From Annona cherimola (Eukaryota; Streptophyta; Magnoliopsida; Magnoliales; Annonaceae), in contig CM059972.1 of NCBI GenBank assembly GCA_030490835.1, forward strand, positions 41,953,452 through 42,017,451: a stretch of 64,000 nt of DNA, given 5' to 3'. Below, in pieces: positions 32,255 through 44,989 of the stretch (position 1 is its first letter; each line of letters opens with the position of its first letter). The position numbers and the translations under genes are program-made. The notes beneath the pieces were generated by a model. It was given only the letters and a program-made list of their open reading frames with translations. It ran no database searches and had not been told where the DNA came from.

Positions 32255-35200
32255 CTGAGCGTCAGGTCTCTTCTTTCACTTGTCTATGGGTTTGGAAAAC
32301 AAAACGTGAGTTGGAATTCAACTCAATAAGCAAGTTGTATATTTTGCAGGCAATTCATTTTGAAGACATGTTTATTCAAAAGCATTTTTCTCCCTTTAGT
32401 AGAGACACTTATCAAGTAATCAACTACCTGTGGAGCAAAAACCTTTTCATAAAACATTCATAAACATTCCATGAAAATCATTCATGAAAAACCATACTCG
32501 TAAACCATTCGTAAACATTTCTTAAACATGGGATGTGAAAATTCATCATTTCCATTGATGACGTTATCCTTCATGTGACGGTACGCTAGCACGGGGAACA
32601 ATATTCCATGACGTGTCTTTTCCATCCTTAGCGCCGGACCTACTGACTTGGCAACGTCAAGGGGGACTCCTTGTCCACTTACAACCTCGACTAGCCTACT
32701 TGATTTTCATTCCATGCATGACTTCTAGTCATCCCGGCATTATATACCCTCTTACACATAGAACTTGTCATTCTCATGTAGAGAATTCTTTGCACCATCC
32801 CTTTTAAACACCGTTTCAATGAAACATCGTATAAACTCATGTTTCGACACATTTCAAGCACAATTGCGAAATCATAAGAAATCATTTATTTCAACAGAAA
32901 TAAACATTTCAATTCACATATAAACAAGGAATGGCCATCCTCAAACACTTTGTAATGAAAACCAAAATCATTTACAAAGCTGCTTGCTTACCTCAAGTTC
33001 TTAGCTTTCCGTCACCACTTTCTCTTTGCCTTTGCCTACATGAAAATGATATGATTTTTCATACATTTTCTTTCCTCATATTTCACTTAGTTTTCCAACC
33101 CATTCCATATACACACATCCTTTATTTGACTACACAAGTCATCATACACATATATGGCTCATTTTGCACCCATTAACGTAATTTGCACACATTCGGCTAT
33201 TATACATTATAGCATATACATATAACCCTAAAATTAGGGTATCCATTTCAATATCATAAAATTCATTCCATACGCATCATTCATAGCTTCATTAAGCTTA
33301 CTTTGCCATTTTTTCCCATTTTTCCAAAACACACATATGGGTGTTTCTTCTACGTACATAGCATTGCCTTAGCTTCATAAATCAAGTCCAAAATTTTGGA
33401 TTAAATACCATACCATCTCAAACAGATCCATAGACACAGAATTCATCTCATTTTTATGCATTTTTGCATACAATCGCTTTTCATAAGTCATTCTTCACCC
33501 GTCTACCATTATTCCTTCATATAAGCTCATTTAACGCATAAACTTGATGCATTTCATAAAATTTACTAACTCAGAAATTTAATCCGTTTTTCAGGGGTTT
33601 AATTACCCTTAATCATCACAGCATTTAGGGTATTTTCATGGGATTTAAATCCATTCACCCATAGGTTTCCAAAATAGCAAGTTTGGAATCCGTTTTTCAC
33701 ACGTTTTACGCGTCTTTCGACACTTGACCCTACGCAGTCAAATAATTCCGACTTTTCTGAAATAAAATCTAATTCCTCATACATATTTAGGGATTTAACA
33801 CATAATTAACATCCATGCATTATCATTTCTCAAAACAGCAAGTTACCATTACGTTTTGAGACCCGTTTCCACTCCATACATGCATTACTTCCAAAAAATC
33901 ATCAAAACATGTACACCCATTATGGATCTTATTTCCCTAAATACTTTTGGGAATCAATTATACGTTAATCCTAGGGTATTTTACCCTACATAAACTGTAT
34001 AAAACATGTACACCCATTTCCATAGGATTTTTAACATATATCTTGCAATTTCGGGTCATAAATCCTACTTCACGTTCCATAACTTCAAATTTTCATCACT
34101 TAAGCATAAACCCTCATATTCTTGGCATGAATACATGATTCATAGCAAAATCAAAACATCAAATCAAAAAAGCAACTTGTCTTGGAGATTTAGGGTTTAA
34201 CAACTTGGATTTTTCATTTCATATGCATGCTTAACTCCATTTCCATCAACTTTAACTTAAAGATTCATGCTTAAAACTTAATACCCATTCCATATTCATG
34301 CAAAGGCATGTTAAAACATCATTTTATAGATTCTTTAAGCATGCTTTTCATTTCCAAGTTTTGAGTTTAAAAACTCAAGTTAAACATCTCAAAATCATCA
34401 CATACTTACTTGGATTTGTAGCAAATCAAATCTTAGCAACTTGAAGTTATTTCTTCTTCAATTCCTTCTTATTTTTCCCTTGCTTTTCTCCCCCATTTTC
34501 TTGGGAAATTTCGTGATTGCTGCTGCTGTTGCTTTGGGGTGAAAAATTCCACACTTAGAAATTTTCTCAAGCCTCTCTCCAAGTGATCGTGCATGGCTTA
34601 TAAGGGTTGGATTTTTTTCCATCTGTGGGGCCCAGTTTTGCTGCAATTCCACACCCCTTAAATGCACCCTTATCTACCATATGAGGTGGGTAATTCTCAG
34701 CCAAGTAAAATTGCTTTTTACCATTTTCAAAAATCACAAAATCTGCATCATCTTTGACCATCCAATGCATCTCCATTTCACGTCCAAATCGGTCCAGATT
34801 TTTATCCATTTTTTTATTTTTATTTAATGCCTAAATGTTGTAGGGATATAAGTACATGATATAGGCATTCAATAATGGAAATTTTTAGCAATTAAAAAAT
34901 GGAAAAAGGCAAGTATATACTGCTGAAAACGTGGACAGCTTGTATGGGTGGAAAATGTGATTTTTGGTGTTAAGTTGCTGCAATATTTGTTAAATTTCTT
35001 TACATAAAATTAATGCATTAATTACCCTATAGCCGTTTAAAGTTAACGGTTGAAATGAACATATGCTTAATAATTCATAATTCTCATTTCATCAAGAATT
35101 TTCGTAATCTTTTCATTCCATAATACCAAGCCCAAAATTAACAATTTCCATTTCAAAGTTCACTTGAATCCGCCTTATAGGCGTTGAGTTATGAATTTTT

Positions 35201-35496
35201 CATTATTTTCCATCAAACTTGTCAATTTCCACATTAATTCCCATAATTCATTTTAAATAATGGAAAATGATTTCTCATGATATTTTTGCACAATTAAATC
35301 ACAAATAATTCATTTTAAACTCATTTTCTCATTTAAGCTCAAAATCATGGATCACATCATTAATGCTAACCCATAGCCCTAATTGCCATAATTGGCAAAA
35401 ATTACATAATGCCTTCATAATTCCATAATCTACAAATAATCATCATATACACGTTCAATACATACCTATGGGTCCTACATGGGTTAGGGTTTCACA
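32255..35496 (-). mobile_element. G1 3' LTR, minus strand, end-truncated, with a small inversion
   Basis: On the minus strand it starts TGTGAAACCCTAACCC at 35496, right after a polypurine tract, and runs to 32255. About 370 bp of the LTR end are missing there. Compared with the copy at 40497-44989, the segment at about 34829-35025 is flipped and about 370 bp next to it are absent. Confidence 0.85.
34829..35025 (+). other. Locally inverted segment inside the G1 LTR
   Basis: It reads in the same direction as the plus copy at about 28369-28570 (shared GCAAGTATATACTGCTGAAA), although both flanks are minus-oriented. Confidence 0.75.
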
Positions 35497-35510
35497 ATCC
35501 TCCCCCCTTA
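35497..35510 (-). other. Polypurine tract (G1)
   Basis: TAAGGGGGGAGGAT on the minus strand lies immediately before the LTR start TGTGAAACCC. Confidence 0.8.
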
Positions 35511-35799
35511 TAATAGGTTTCGTCCCGAAACCGTCTATTCTTTAAATAGGTGGGGGCACTTTCGTTCCACTTCTTCCCTTAGTTCCCAAATATTCTTACT
35601 TTCAGAGAATTTGTTCTATTGAACATCAACATTTTTCATTAACCATAGCTAACCTACATATAAAGAGTTTCACTTATTGGTTTCCTCTATGGGTAGTGCG
35701 TGCGTGATTACATATTGGCAATTTTATGACTAAATGATTATCATCGAAATCAAACTAGGCCATTGCCAAACTTTCTAAAATTTAATCCATACCTGTAAC

Positions 35800-35980
35800 C
35801 ACCTCATCCTCTTGCTCTCGTGACTCCATGCACATGTACCAGGTTCGTAGAGGTAACCTGTCGGTTAGCTGCTTCTATTAACCTTGACTGAGCTGATCTT
35901 CCTTGCCTTTGCAACGTTTGTACCTTATTTGGACAATTCGGGGCGATGTGCCCTACTTGATTACAAACATAACATCTGAT
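35800..35980 (-). pseudogene. gag: gag zinc-knuckle remnant (CX2CX4HX4C)
   Basis: The minus-strand frame gives CYVCNQVGHIAPNC at 35974-35933, a perfect retroviral-type zinc knuckle. About 40 open codons follow before a stop. The upstream gag core and downstream protease are not recognisable. Confidence 0.8.
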
Positions 35981-36532
35981 ACCAACTTCTGTGGTATCAT
36001 ACCTATCATATCACATAGATATAGCTTATCATCTATTCACATAGATTTCATCTCATCTCATAGCTATCATCTCAATCACATACTTATCATCTTGTCACAT
36101 AGACATATGATCTAATCTCATAAACATAACTATCATATCACATGCATACATTTTATGCATTCAAAATCCTTAGAGATAGTTATATCATCATAACTAATCA
36201 TATCATGCTCATTATCAAAGCATCCACTCATAAAACAAAGTCTTAGCATCTCAACATGCCAATTCACACAATCACAATCATGTGATATTATTCATCATCA
36301 TAAATTTCACTACCATCATCATCATATATCATGCATCCTATCATGATAATCACTTATGCATTTATCATAAATCATGAATATCATATTTAATCATTACACT
36401 TAAACTTTTCCATGCCTATTTACCAGTCCATGCTCTGATACCCTTCTCTGTGGTATCAGACTTATCCTTTCAACATCCTTTATTTTCTCCTTCTCCCGCC
36501 TATTTACCAATCCTTGCTTTGATACCATTACT

Positions 36533-39500
36533 TGTGGCGCCCCAGCCCGAGCGTCACAACCTTACCTCAAGATCGTTCGATTGGTAGACGTGATCAGGAT
36601 TGTTGCCCTGTCACACGGCGGGTTTTAATGGATATTTATCCAATTAAATATATTTCATAGGAGTTTGATTCCTTCTTATTTTCGTCTCATGCATATCTGA
36701 GTCATTTCCATCCAATAATGGCAAAATAAAGCATGATGTTCAAAAACATTTCATCATTCTCATAAATCAGATGTCACTGCATGTATTATCATAGTTGTCA
36801 ACATGAACCATCAAGGTAAATTTACAATCAATCATTCAACATAAGTTTTTCACAACATGAAACTTATATTGTTCTTCATTTCCTCAATGCTCAGATCTTG
36901 CTCCTTGAGCATCAGGTCCCTTCTTTCACCTGTCTATGGGTTTGGAAAACAAAACATGAGTTGAAATTCAACTCAATAAGCAAGCTGTATATTTTGCAGG
37001 AAATTCATTTTGAAGGCATGTTTATTCAAAGCTACCTGTGGAGCAAAAACCTTTTCATAAATCATTCATAAACACTTCATAAACATTGGATGTGCAAATT
37101 CATCATTTCCATTGATGACGTTATCCTTCATGTGACGGTACGCTAGCTCGGGGAACAATATTCCATGACATGTCTTTTCCATCCTTAGCGTCGGACCTAC
37201 CGACTTGGCAACGTCAAGGGGGACTCCTTGTCCACTTACTACCTCGACTAGCCTACTTGATTTCCATTCCATGCATGAATTTTAGTCACTCCGGCATTAT
37301 ATACCCACTTACACATGGAACTTGTCATTCTCATGTAGAGAATTCTTTGTACCATCTCTCTTTAAACACCGTTTCAACGAAACATCGTATAAACTCATGT
37401 TTCAACACATTTCAAGCATAATTGTGAAACCATAAGCAATCATTTATTTCAAAAGAAATAAACATTTCCATACACATATAAATAAGGAATGGCCATCCTT
37501 AAACACTTTGTAATGAAAACCAAAATCATTTAGAAAGCTGCTTGCTTACAAATCATCATTTTCAAAAGGATTGCTTGCTTACCTGAAGTTCTTAGCTTTC
37601 CGTCACCACTTTCTCTTTGCCTTTGCCTACATGAAAATGATATGATTTTTCATGCATTTCCTTTCCTCATATTTCACTTAGTTTTCCAACCCATTCCATA
37701 TACACATATCATTTATTTGACCACACAAGTCATCATACACATATATGGCTCATTTTGCACCCATTAACATAATTTATACACATTCGGCTATCATACATCA
37801 TAGCATATACATATAACCCTAAAATTAGGGTATCCATTTCAATTTTCATAAATTCTTTCATAAATCATTATACATAGGTTTCCTAACCCCTTTTTGCTAT
37901 TTATCACATTTTTACTACTATTCATTCATTGGCGTCCGTTTCAAACACCCGTTATCATCATAAATGGCATTATAAAATTCCATAATTGGAATTTCACATC
38001 ATATCATGTAAACAGACTTATATTCATGAATTTCATCATATTTATGCATTTTTGCATAAAATTACTTTTCACAAGTTATTTCTCACATAAGCCCATCTAA
38101 CCCTTTCACATATGCCCCTTTTGCCATGCATACGTATGGTGTTTTTATAAAATCCTCTAGGCAACATTTCATCTTATTTTCCAGCGGTTTAATTACCCTT
38201 TAATACCACTTTACTTAGGGTATTTTCATGGGGTTTAAAATCCATTTGCATAGGTTCCCATAACAGCAAGTTTGGAACCCGTTTTCCACCCGTTTAACGT
38301 ATCTTTTGACACATAACTATGGGCAGCCCTAAAATCCCGAATTTTTCAGCAATATATCCATTTTTTCTCAACCCATTTTCTAGGTTTTAACACATATTCA
38401 ACATTCATACATTTCCATTTCTCAAAACAGCGGTTAACCCACACGTTTTGAGACCCGTTTCCACTCGATACATGCATTACTTCAAAAATTCATAAAAATC
38501 AGATTTAGGGTTTATTTTTTCCAAATATTTTGGGAATCCATAATACCTTAAATCTAGGGTATTTTAACCTATATAACATACATAAATCATGCAAGTCCAT
38601 TCCCATAACATATTAAGCATATAAACGTAGGAATTAGGTCCAAATCGACACTTTGCATTCCATAACTTTAAAATTTCATTAATTAAGCATAAACCCTCAT
38701 ATATTTGGCATAAATACATGATTCATGGCTTAATCAAAACATCAAACCAAAACAGCAACTTGTCTTGGAGATTTAGGGTTTAACAACTTGGATTTTTCAT
38801 CCCTTATGCATGCATAACTCCATTTCCATTAACTTTAACTTAAAAATTCATGCTTAAAAATTAATACCCAATACATATTCATGCAAAGGAATGTTAAAAC
38901 ATCATTTTACAGATTCTTTAAGCATGCTTTTCATTTCCAAGTTTTGAGTTTTAAGAACTCAAGTTAAACAACCCCAAAATCATCACATACTTACTTGGAA
39001 TTGTAGCAAATCAAATCTTAGCAACTTGAAGTAATTTCTTCTTCAAATTTCCTTCCTTTTTCCCTTTCTTTTCTCCCCTATTTCCTTGGGTAAATTCGTG
39101 AGTTTCTGCTGGTTCCCTTGGACGTTTTCAGCACTTAGAAAATGTTCCCAAATTTCATCTCAACTTAACGTGCAAAGGACTTACACATGTTGCTGGAATT
39201 TTTCAAGCAGTGGGGCCCACTTGTGCTGCAATTCCACCCCTATTCAATGCTCCCTTATCTACCATATGAGGTGGGTGAATTTGGGCCAAGTAAAATGCAT
39301 TTTACTTTTTACCAAAAATCATAAAATCTGCATCACTTTGACCGTAAACTGCATAGCCAATTCACGCCCAAATCTGTCCAGATTTTTGCATCCCATTTTT
39401 CATTTTTATTTCATGTATAAACATGGGTAATTTATGCTCCTAATCACCCTTTAATTTCTCCATAAATTTGGTGTTAAGAAAAATTAATAAAATGGCTAAA

Positions 39501-40484
39501 ACTGCCACTTTTCTACACATTATTCCACCCTCAATGCAATCCACGTTTTCAGCAGCATATTCTTCCCTTTTTGCATTTTTTTAATTGCTGAAAATCTCCA
39601 TTATTGCTTGCACAAATTATGTACATGCGTCCCTGCAACATGTGGCATTTTTAAAATAATTAAAAAAAATCAATTTGGACAGTCCCAAAACCCTTGGACG
39701 TCCCTTATGTGGCCACCTTAGCTATGCTCCCATAGCTTCATCATTCCATGCATTAAATGGTTGGATAATTCATGGAATTATGCATTTTATCTAAATGCAT
39801 AAATTCCCTCAAATGGACACCTCATAACTCATTTAATTCCATGCCATCATGTCATGCACCTTTGCATTTATGATATAGTACTCTCTTGGATCATAAGTCA
39901 AACATAGCCACCTTTTTCTATGCAGGCACTTTCCCAACATGTCATACTTAATGCAAGCCATCCAAAATAAGCATCTCACCATTCCATTCAACCGTTTCAA
40001 ATTTCAACTCAATTTGAGTTTTCTAGCTCCTGATATAGCCGTTTAAAGTTAACGGTTGAAATGAACATATGCTTAATAATTCATAATTCTTATTTCATCA
40101 AGAATTTTCATAATATTTTCATTCCATAATACCAAGCCCAAAATTAACAATTTCCATTTCAAATTTCACTTGAATCCGCCTTATAGGCGTTGAGTTATGA
40201 ATTTTTCATTATTTTCCATCAAACTTGTCAATTTCCACATTAATTCCCATAATTTATTTTAAATAATGAAAAATGATTTATCATGATATTTTTGCACAAT
40301 TAAATCACAAATAATTCATTCTAAACTCATTGTCTCATTTAAGCTCAAAATCATTGATCACATCATTAATGCTAACCCATAGCCCTAATTGCCATAATTA
40401 GCAAAAATTACATAATGCCTTCATAATTCCATAATCCACAAATAATCATCATATACACGTTCAATACATACATATGGGTCCTAT
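36533..40484 (-). mobile_element. G1 5' LTR, minus strand, about 3.95 kb
   Basis: It lies after a PBS with one mismatch (36516-36527). It is more diverged than the other G1 copies from about 37860 to 39900. Its start is cut at 40484 (GGGTCCTA), where a 12-bp remnant joins the next LTR. Confidence 0.83.
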
Positions 40485-40496
40485 GATACCATTACT

Positions 40497-43400
40497 TGTG
40501 GCGCCCCAGTCCGAGCGTCACATCCTTACCTCAGGATCTATCGATTGGTAAATGTGAATCAGGATTGTTGCTCTGTCACACCGTGGGTTTTAATGGATAT
40601 TTATCCAATTAAATATATTTCATAGGAGTTTGATTCCTTCTTATTTTCGTCTCATGCATATCTGAGTCATTTCCATCTTATAATGGTAAAATAAAGCATG
40701 GTGTTCAAAAACATTTCATCATTCTCATAAATCAGATGTCACTGCATGTATTATCATAGTTGTCAACAAAAACCATCAAGGTAAATTTACAATCAATCAT
40801 TCAACATAAATTTTTCACAACATGAAACTTATATTGTTCTTCATTTCCTCAATGCTCAGCTCTTGCTCCTTTGTCAGGTCTCTTCTTTCACCTGTCTATG
40901 GGTTTGGAAAACAAAACGTGAGTTGAAATTCAACTCAATAAGCAAGCTGTATATTTTGCAGGAAATTCATTTTGAAGGCATGTTTATTCAAAAGCATTTT
41001 TCTCCCTTTAGTAGAGACACTTATCAAGTGATCAACTACCTGTGGAGCAAAAACCTTTTCATAAATCATTCATAAACACTTCATAAATATTTCATAAACA
41101 TTGGATGTGCAAATTCATCATTTTCATTGATGACATTATCCTTCATGTGACGGTACGCTAGCTCAGGGAACAATATTCCATGACATGTCCTTTCCATCCT
41201 TAGCGCCGGACCTACCGACTTGGCAACATCAAGGGGGACTCCTTGTCCACTTACTACCTCGACTAGACTACTTGATTTCCATTCTATACATGACTTTTAG
41301 TCACTCCGGCATCATATACCCCCTTACACATGGAACTTGTCATTCTCATGTAGAGAATTCTTTGCACCATCCCTCTTTAAACACCATTTCAATGAAACAT
41401 CGTATAAATTCAGGTCTCATCACATTTCAAGCATAATTGCGAAACCATAAGCAATCCTTTTGAAAATGATGATTTGTAAGCAAGCAACTTTCTAAATGAG
41501 TTTTGTTTTAAATGCTTTCCAATATGTTTAAGGATGGTCATTTCTTGTAAAACCATTCATGTAAACCATTCATAAACACTTCATAAATATTTCATAAACA
41601 TCTGTGCAAATTCATCATTCCCATTGATGACCTTATCCTTCATGTGACGGTATGCTAGCTAGGGGAACAATATTCCATGACATTTCTTTTTCATCCTTAG
41701 CGCCGGACCTACCGACTTGGCAACGTCAAGGGGGACTCCTTGTCCACTTACTACATCGACTAGCCTACTTGATTTTCATTCCATGCATGACTTCTAGTCA
41801 CCCCGGCATTATATACCCTCTTACACATAGAACTTGTCATTCTCATGTAGAGAATTCTTTGCACCATCCCTTTTAAACACCGTTTCAATGAAACATCGTA
41901 TAAACTCATGTTTCAACACATTTCAAGCACAATTGCGAAATCATAAGCAATCATTTATTTCAACAGAAATAAAAATTTCAGTTCACATATAAACAAGGAA
42001 TGGCCATCCTCAAACACTTTGTAATGAAAACCAAAATCATTTACAAAGCTGCTTGCTTACCTCAAGTTCTTAGCTTTCCGTCACCACTTTCTCTTTGCCT
42101 TTGCCTACATGAAAATGATATGATTTTTCATACATTTCCTTTCCTCATATTTCACTTAGTTTTCTAACCCATTCCATATACACACATCCTTTATTTGACT
42201 ACACAAGTCATCATACACATATATGGCTCATTTTGCACCCATTAACGTAATTTGCACACATTCGGCTATTATACATCATAGCATATACATATAACCCTAA
42301 AATTAGGGTATCCATTTCAATATAATAAAATTCATTCCATACACATCATTCATAGCTTCATTAAGCTTACTTTGCCATTTTTTCCCATTTTTCCAAAACA
42401 CACATATGGGTGTTTCTTCTACATACATAGCATTGCCTTAGCTTCATAAATCAAGTCCAAAATTTTGGATTAAATACCATACCATCTCAAACAGATCCAT
42501 AGACATGAAATTCGTCTCATTTTTATGCATTTTTGCATACAATCGCTTTTCATAAGTCATTCTTCACCCGTTTACCGTTATTCCTTCATATAAGCTCATT
42601 TAACGCATAAACTTGATGCATTTCATAAAATTTACTAACTCAGAAATTTAATATGTTTTTCGGGGGTTTAATTACCCTTAATCATCACTGCATTTAGGGT
42701 ATTTTCATGGGATTTAAATCCATTCACCCATAGGTTTCCAAAACAGCAAGTTTGGAACCCGTTTTCCACTCGTTTTACGCGTCTTTCGACACTTGACCCT
42801 ACGCAGTCAAATAATTCCGAATTTTCAGCAATAAAATATATTTTCCTCATACATATTTAGGGATTTAAAACATAATTAACATCCATGCATTATCATTTCT
42901 CAAAACAGCAAGTTATCATTACATTTTGAGACCCGTTTCCACTCCATACATGCATTACTTCCAAAAATTCATAAAAATCAGTTATGGATCTTATTTCCCT
43001 AAATCCTTTTGGAAATAAATTATAACTTAATCCTAGGGTATTTTACCCTGCATAAACTGTATAAAACATGTACACCCATTTCCATAGGATTTTTAACATA
43101 TATCTTGCAATTTCGGGTCATAAACCCTACTTCACGTTCCATAACTTCAAAATTTCATCACTTAAGCATAAACCCTCATATTCTTGGAATGAATACATGA
43201 TTCATAGCAAAATCAAAACATCAAATCAAAACAGCAACTTGTCTTGGAGATTTAGGGTTTAACAACTTGGATTTTTCATTTCATATGCATTCTTAACCCA
43301 TTTCCATCAACTTTAACTTAAAGATTCATGCTTAAAACTTAATACCCATTCCATATTCATGCAAAGGCATGTTAAAACATCATTTTACAGATTATTTAAG

Positions 43401-44989
43401 CATGCTTTTCATTTCCAAGTTTTGAGTTTAAAAACTCAAGTTAAACATCTCAAAATCATCACATAATTACTTGGATTTGTAGCAAATCAAATCTTAGCAA
43501 CTTGAAGTGATTTCTTCTTCAATTCTTTCATCTTTTTCCCTTGGTTTTCTCCCCCATTTTCTTGGGAAATTTCGTGATTTCTGCTGCTGTTGCTTTGGGG
43601 TGAAAAATTCCACACTTAGAAATTTTCTCAAGCCTCTCTCCAAGTGATCGTGCATGGCTTATAAGGGCTGGATTTTTTTCCAGCTGTGGGGCCCAGTTTT
43701 GCTGCAATTCCACACCCCTTAAATGCACCCTTATCTACCATATGAGGTGGGTAATTCTCATCCAAGTAAAATTGCTTTTTACCATTTTCAAAAATCACAA
43801 AATCTGCATCATCTTTGACCATCCAATGCATCTCCATTTCACGTCCAAATCTGTCCAGATTTTTATCCATTTTTTTCATTTTTATTTTATGAAAAAACGT
43901 GGGTAATTTATACCTCTAATTACCCTTTAATTCATGCATTAATTTTACGTAAATAAATTTAACAAATATTGCAGCAACTTAACACCAAATATCACATTTT
44001 CCACCCATACAAGCTGTCCACGTTTTCATCAGTATATACTTGCATTTTTCCATTTTTTAATTGCTACAAATCTCCATTATTGAATGCACATATCATGTAC
44101 TTATATCCCTGCAACATTTAGGCATTTTTGAAAAATAAAAAAAAATCAAAAATGGCCACCAAACAGCCCTTGGACGTCCCCTCTTTGACACCTCCTCCAT
44201 GACTTTGAAATTCCATCATAAAATGCATTAAATGGTTGGATAATTCTCACCTTTATATATGGAAAATAATTGCATAAAATCCTCAAGTAATGGCCTGCAA
44301 TTTTCCACCTCAAATTCCCTTTCCATCAAGCATTAACTCTTGGTACTCTAGCATTAATGGTAGATTACTTTTGTGGAGCATAAGTCAAACATGCTTACCT
44401 TTTTCAATGCAGGCATTTTTTCAACACTTCATGCGTAATCCAAGCCATCCAAAATAAACATCTCACCATTCCATTCAACCGTTTCAAATTTCAACTCAAT
44501 TCGAGTTTTCTAGCTCCCGATATAGCCGTTTAAAGTTAACGGTTGAAATGAACATATACTTAAAAATTCATAATTCTCATTTCATCAAGAATTTTCAAAA
44601 AAAATTTCATTCCATAATACCAAGCCCATCATTAAAAATCTTCATCTCAAATTTCACTTGAATTCGCCTTATAGGCGTTGAGTTATAAATTTTTCAATAT
44701 TTTCCATCAAACTTGTCAATTTTCACATTAATCTCCATAATTCATTTTAAATAGTGGAAAATGATTTTTCATGATATATTTGCACATTCAAATCACCAAT
44801 AATTTATTTTAAACCCATTGTCTCATTTAGGCTCAAAATACTTAATCACATGATTAATGCTAACCCATAGCCTAATTGCCATAATTAGCAAAAATCACAT
44901 AATGCCTTCGTAATTCCATAATCCACAAATAATCATCATATACACATTCAATACATACATATGGGTCCTACATGGGTTAGGGTTTCACA
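40497..44989 (-). mobile_element. G1 LTR, minus strand, complete termini, 4493 bp
   Basis: It runs from TGTGGCGCCCC to GGGTTTCACA. It is longer than the other G1 LTRs because of a partial duplication (about 41060-41400 and 41555-41900) with a flipped segment (about 41447-41552) between the repeats. The right flank TTGGTCATCC is E2 sequence. No left target duplication can be matched because the left side is rearranged. Confidence 0.85.
41447..41552 (+). other. Locally inverted segment between duplicated LTR blocks
   Basis: It carries TAAGCAAGCAACTTTC and AAGGATGGTCAT in plus orientation, as in 30436-30500, inside a minus-strand LTR. Confidence 0.7.

Larger units (their letters stand above)
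35497..36532 (-). mobile_element. G1 internal region, deleted to about 1.04 kb
   Basis: On the minus strand it holds the PBS and leader (36532 to about 36150), a long ATCATCTCATAG-type low-complexity run (about 36000-36350), a CCHC knuckle remnant and the pol 3' end, followed by the polypurine tract AAGGGGGGAGGAT abutting the 3' LTR. A TTTCGGGACGAAACC motif just before the tract resembles the pol C-terminus of Tekay/Del-type chromoviruses. Protease, RT, RNase H and integrase are missing. With flanking LTRs at 32255-35496 and 36533-40484 this is a non-autonomous derivative. Confidence 0.78.

Noticed and set aside
32060..32329. 89-codon plus-strand ORF as a complete small gag
   Set aside because: Its last quarter is inverted LTR sequence. 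It is a chimeric read-through of a rearrangement junction.
32613..32807. About 64-codon ORF recurring at 37170, 41185, 41652 and opposite 30619
   Set aside because: It overlaps the conserved GC block of the LTR, and reading-frame conservation follows from nucleotide similarity. There is no start context or codon signal.
33228..33242. Telomere-like CCCTAAA words in LTRs
   Set aside because: There are single short dyads (ACCCTAAAATTAGGGT) but no tandem telomere repeat.
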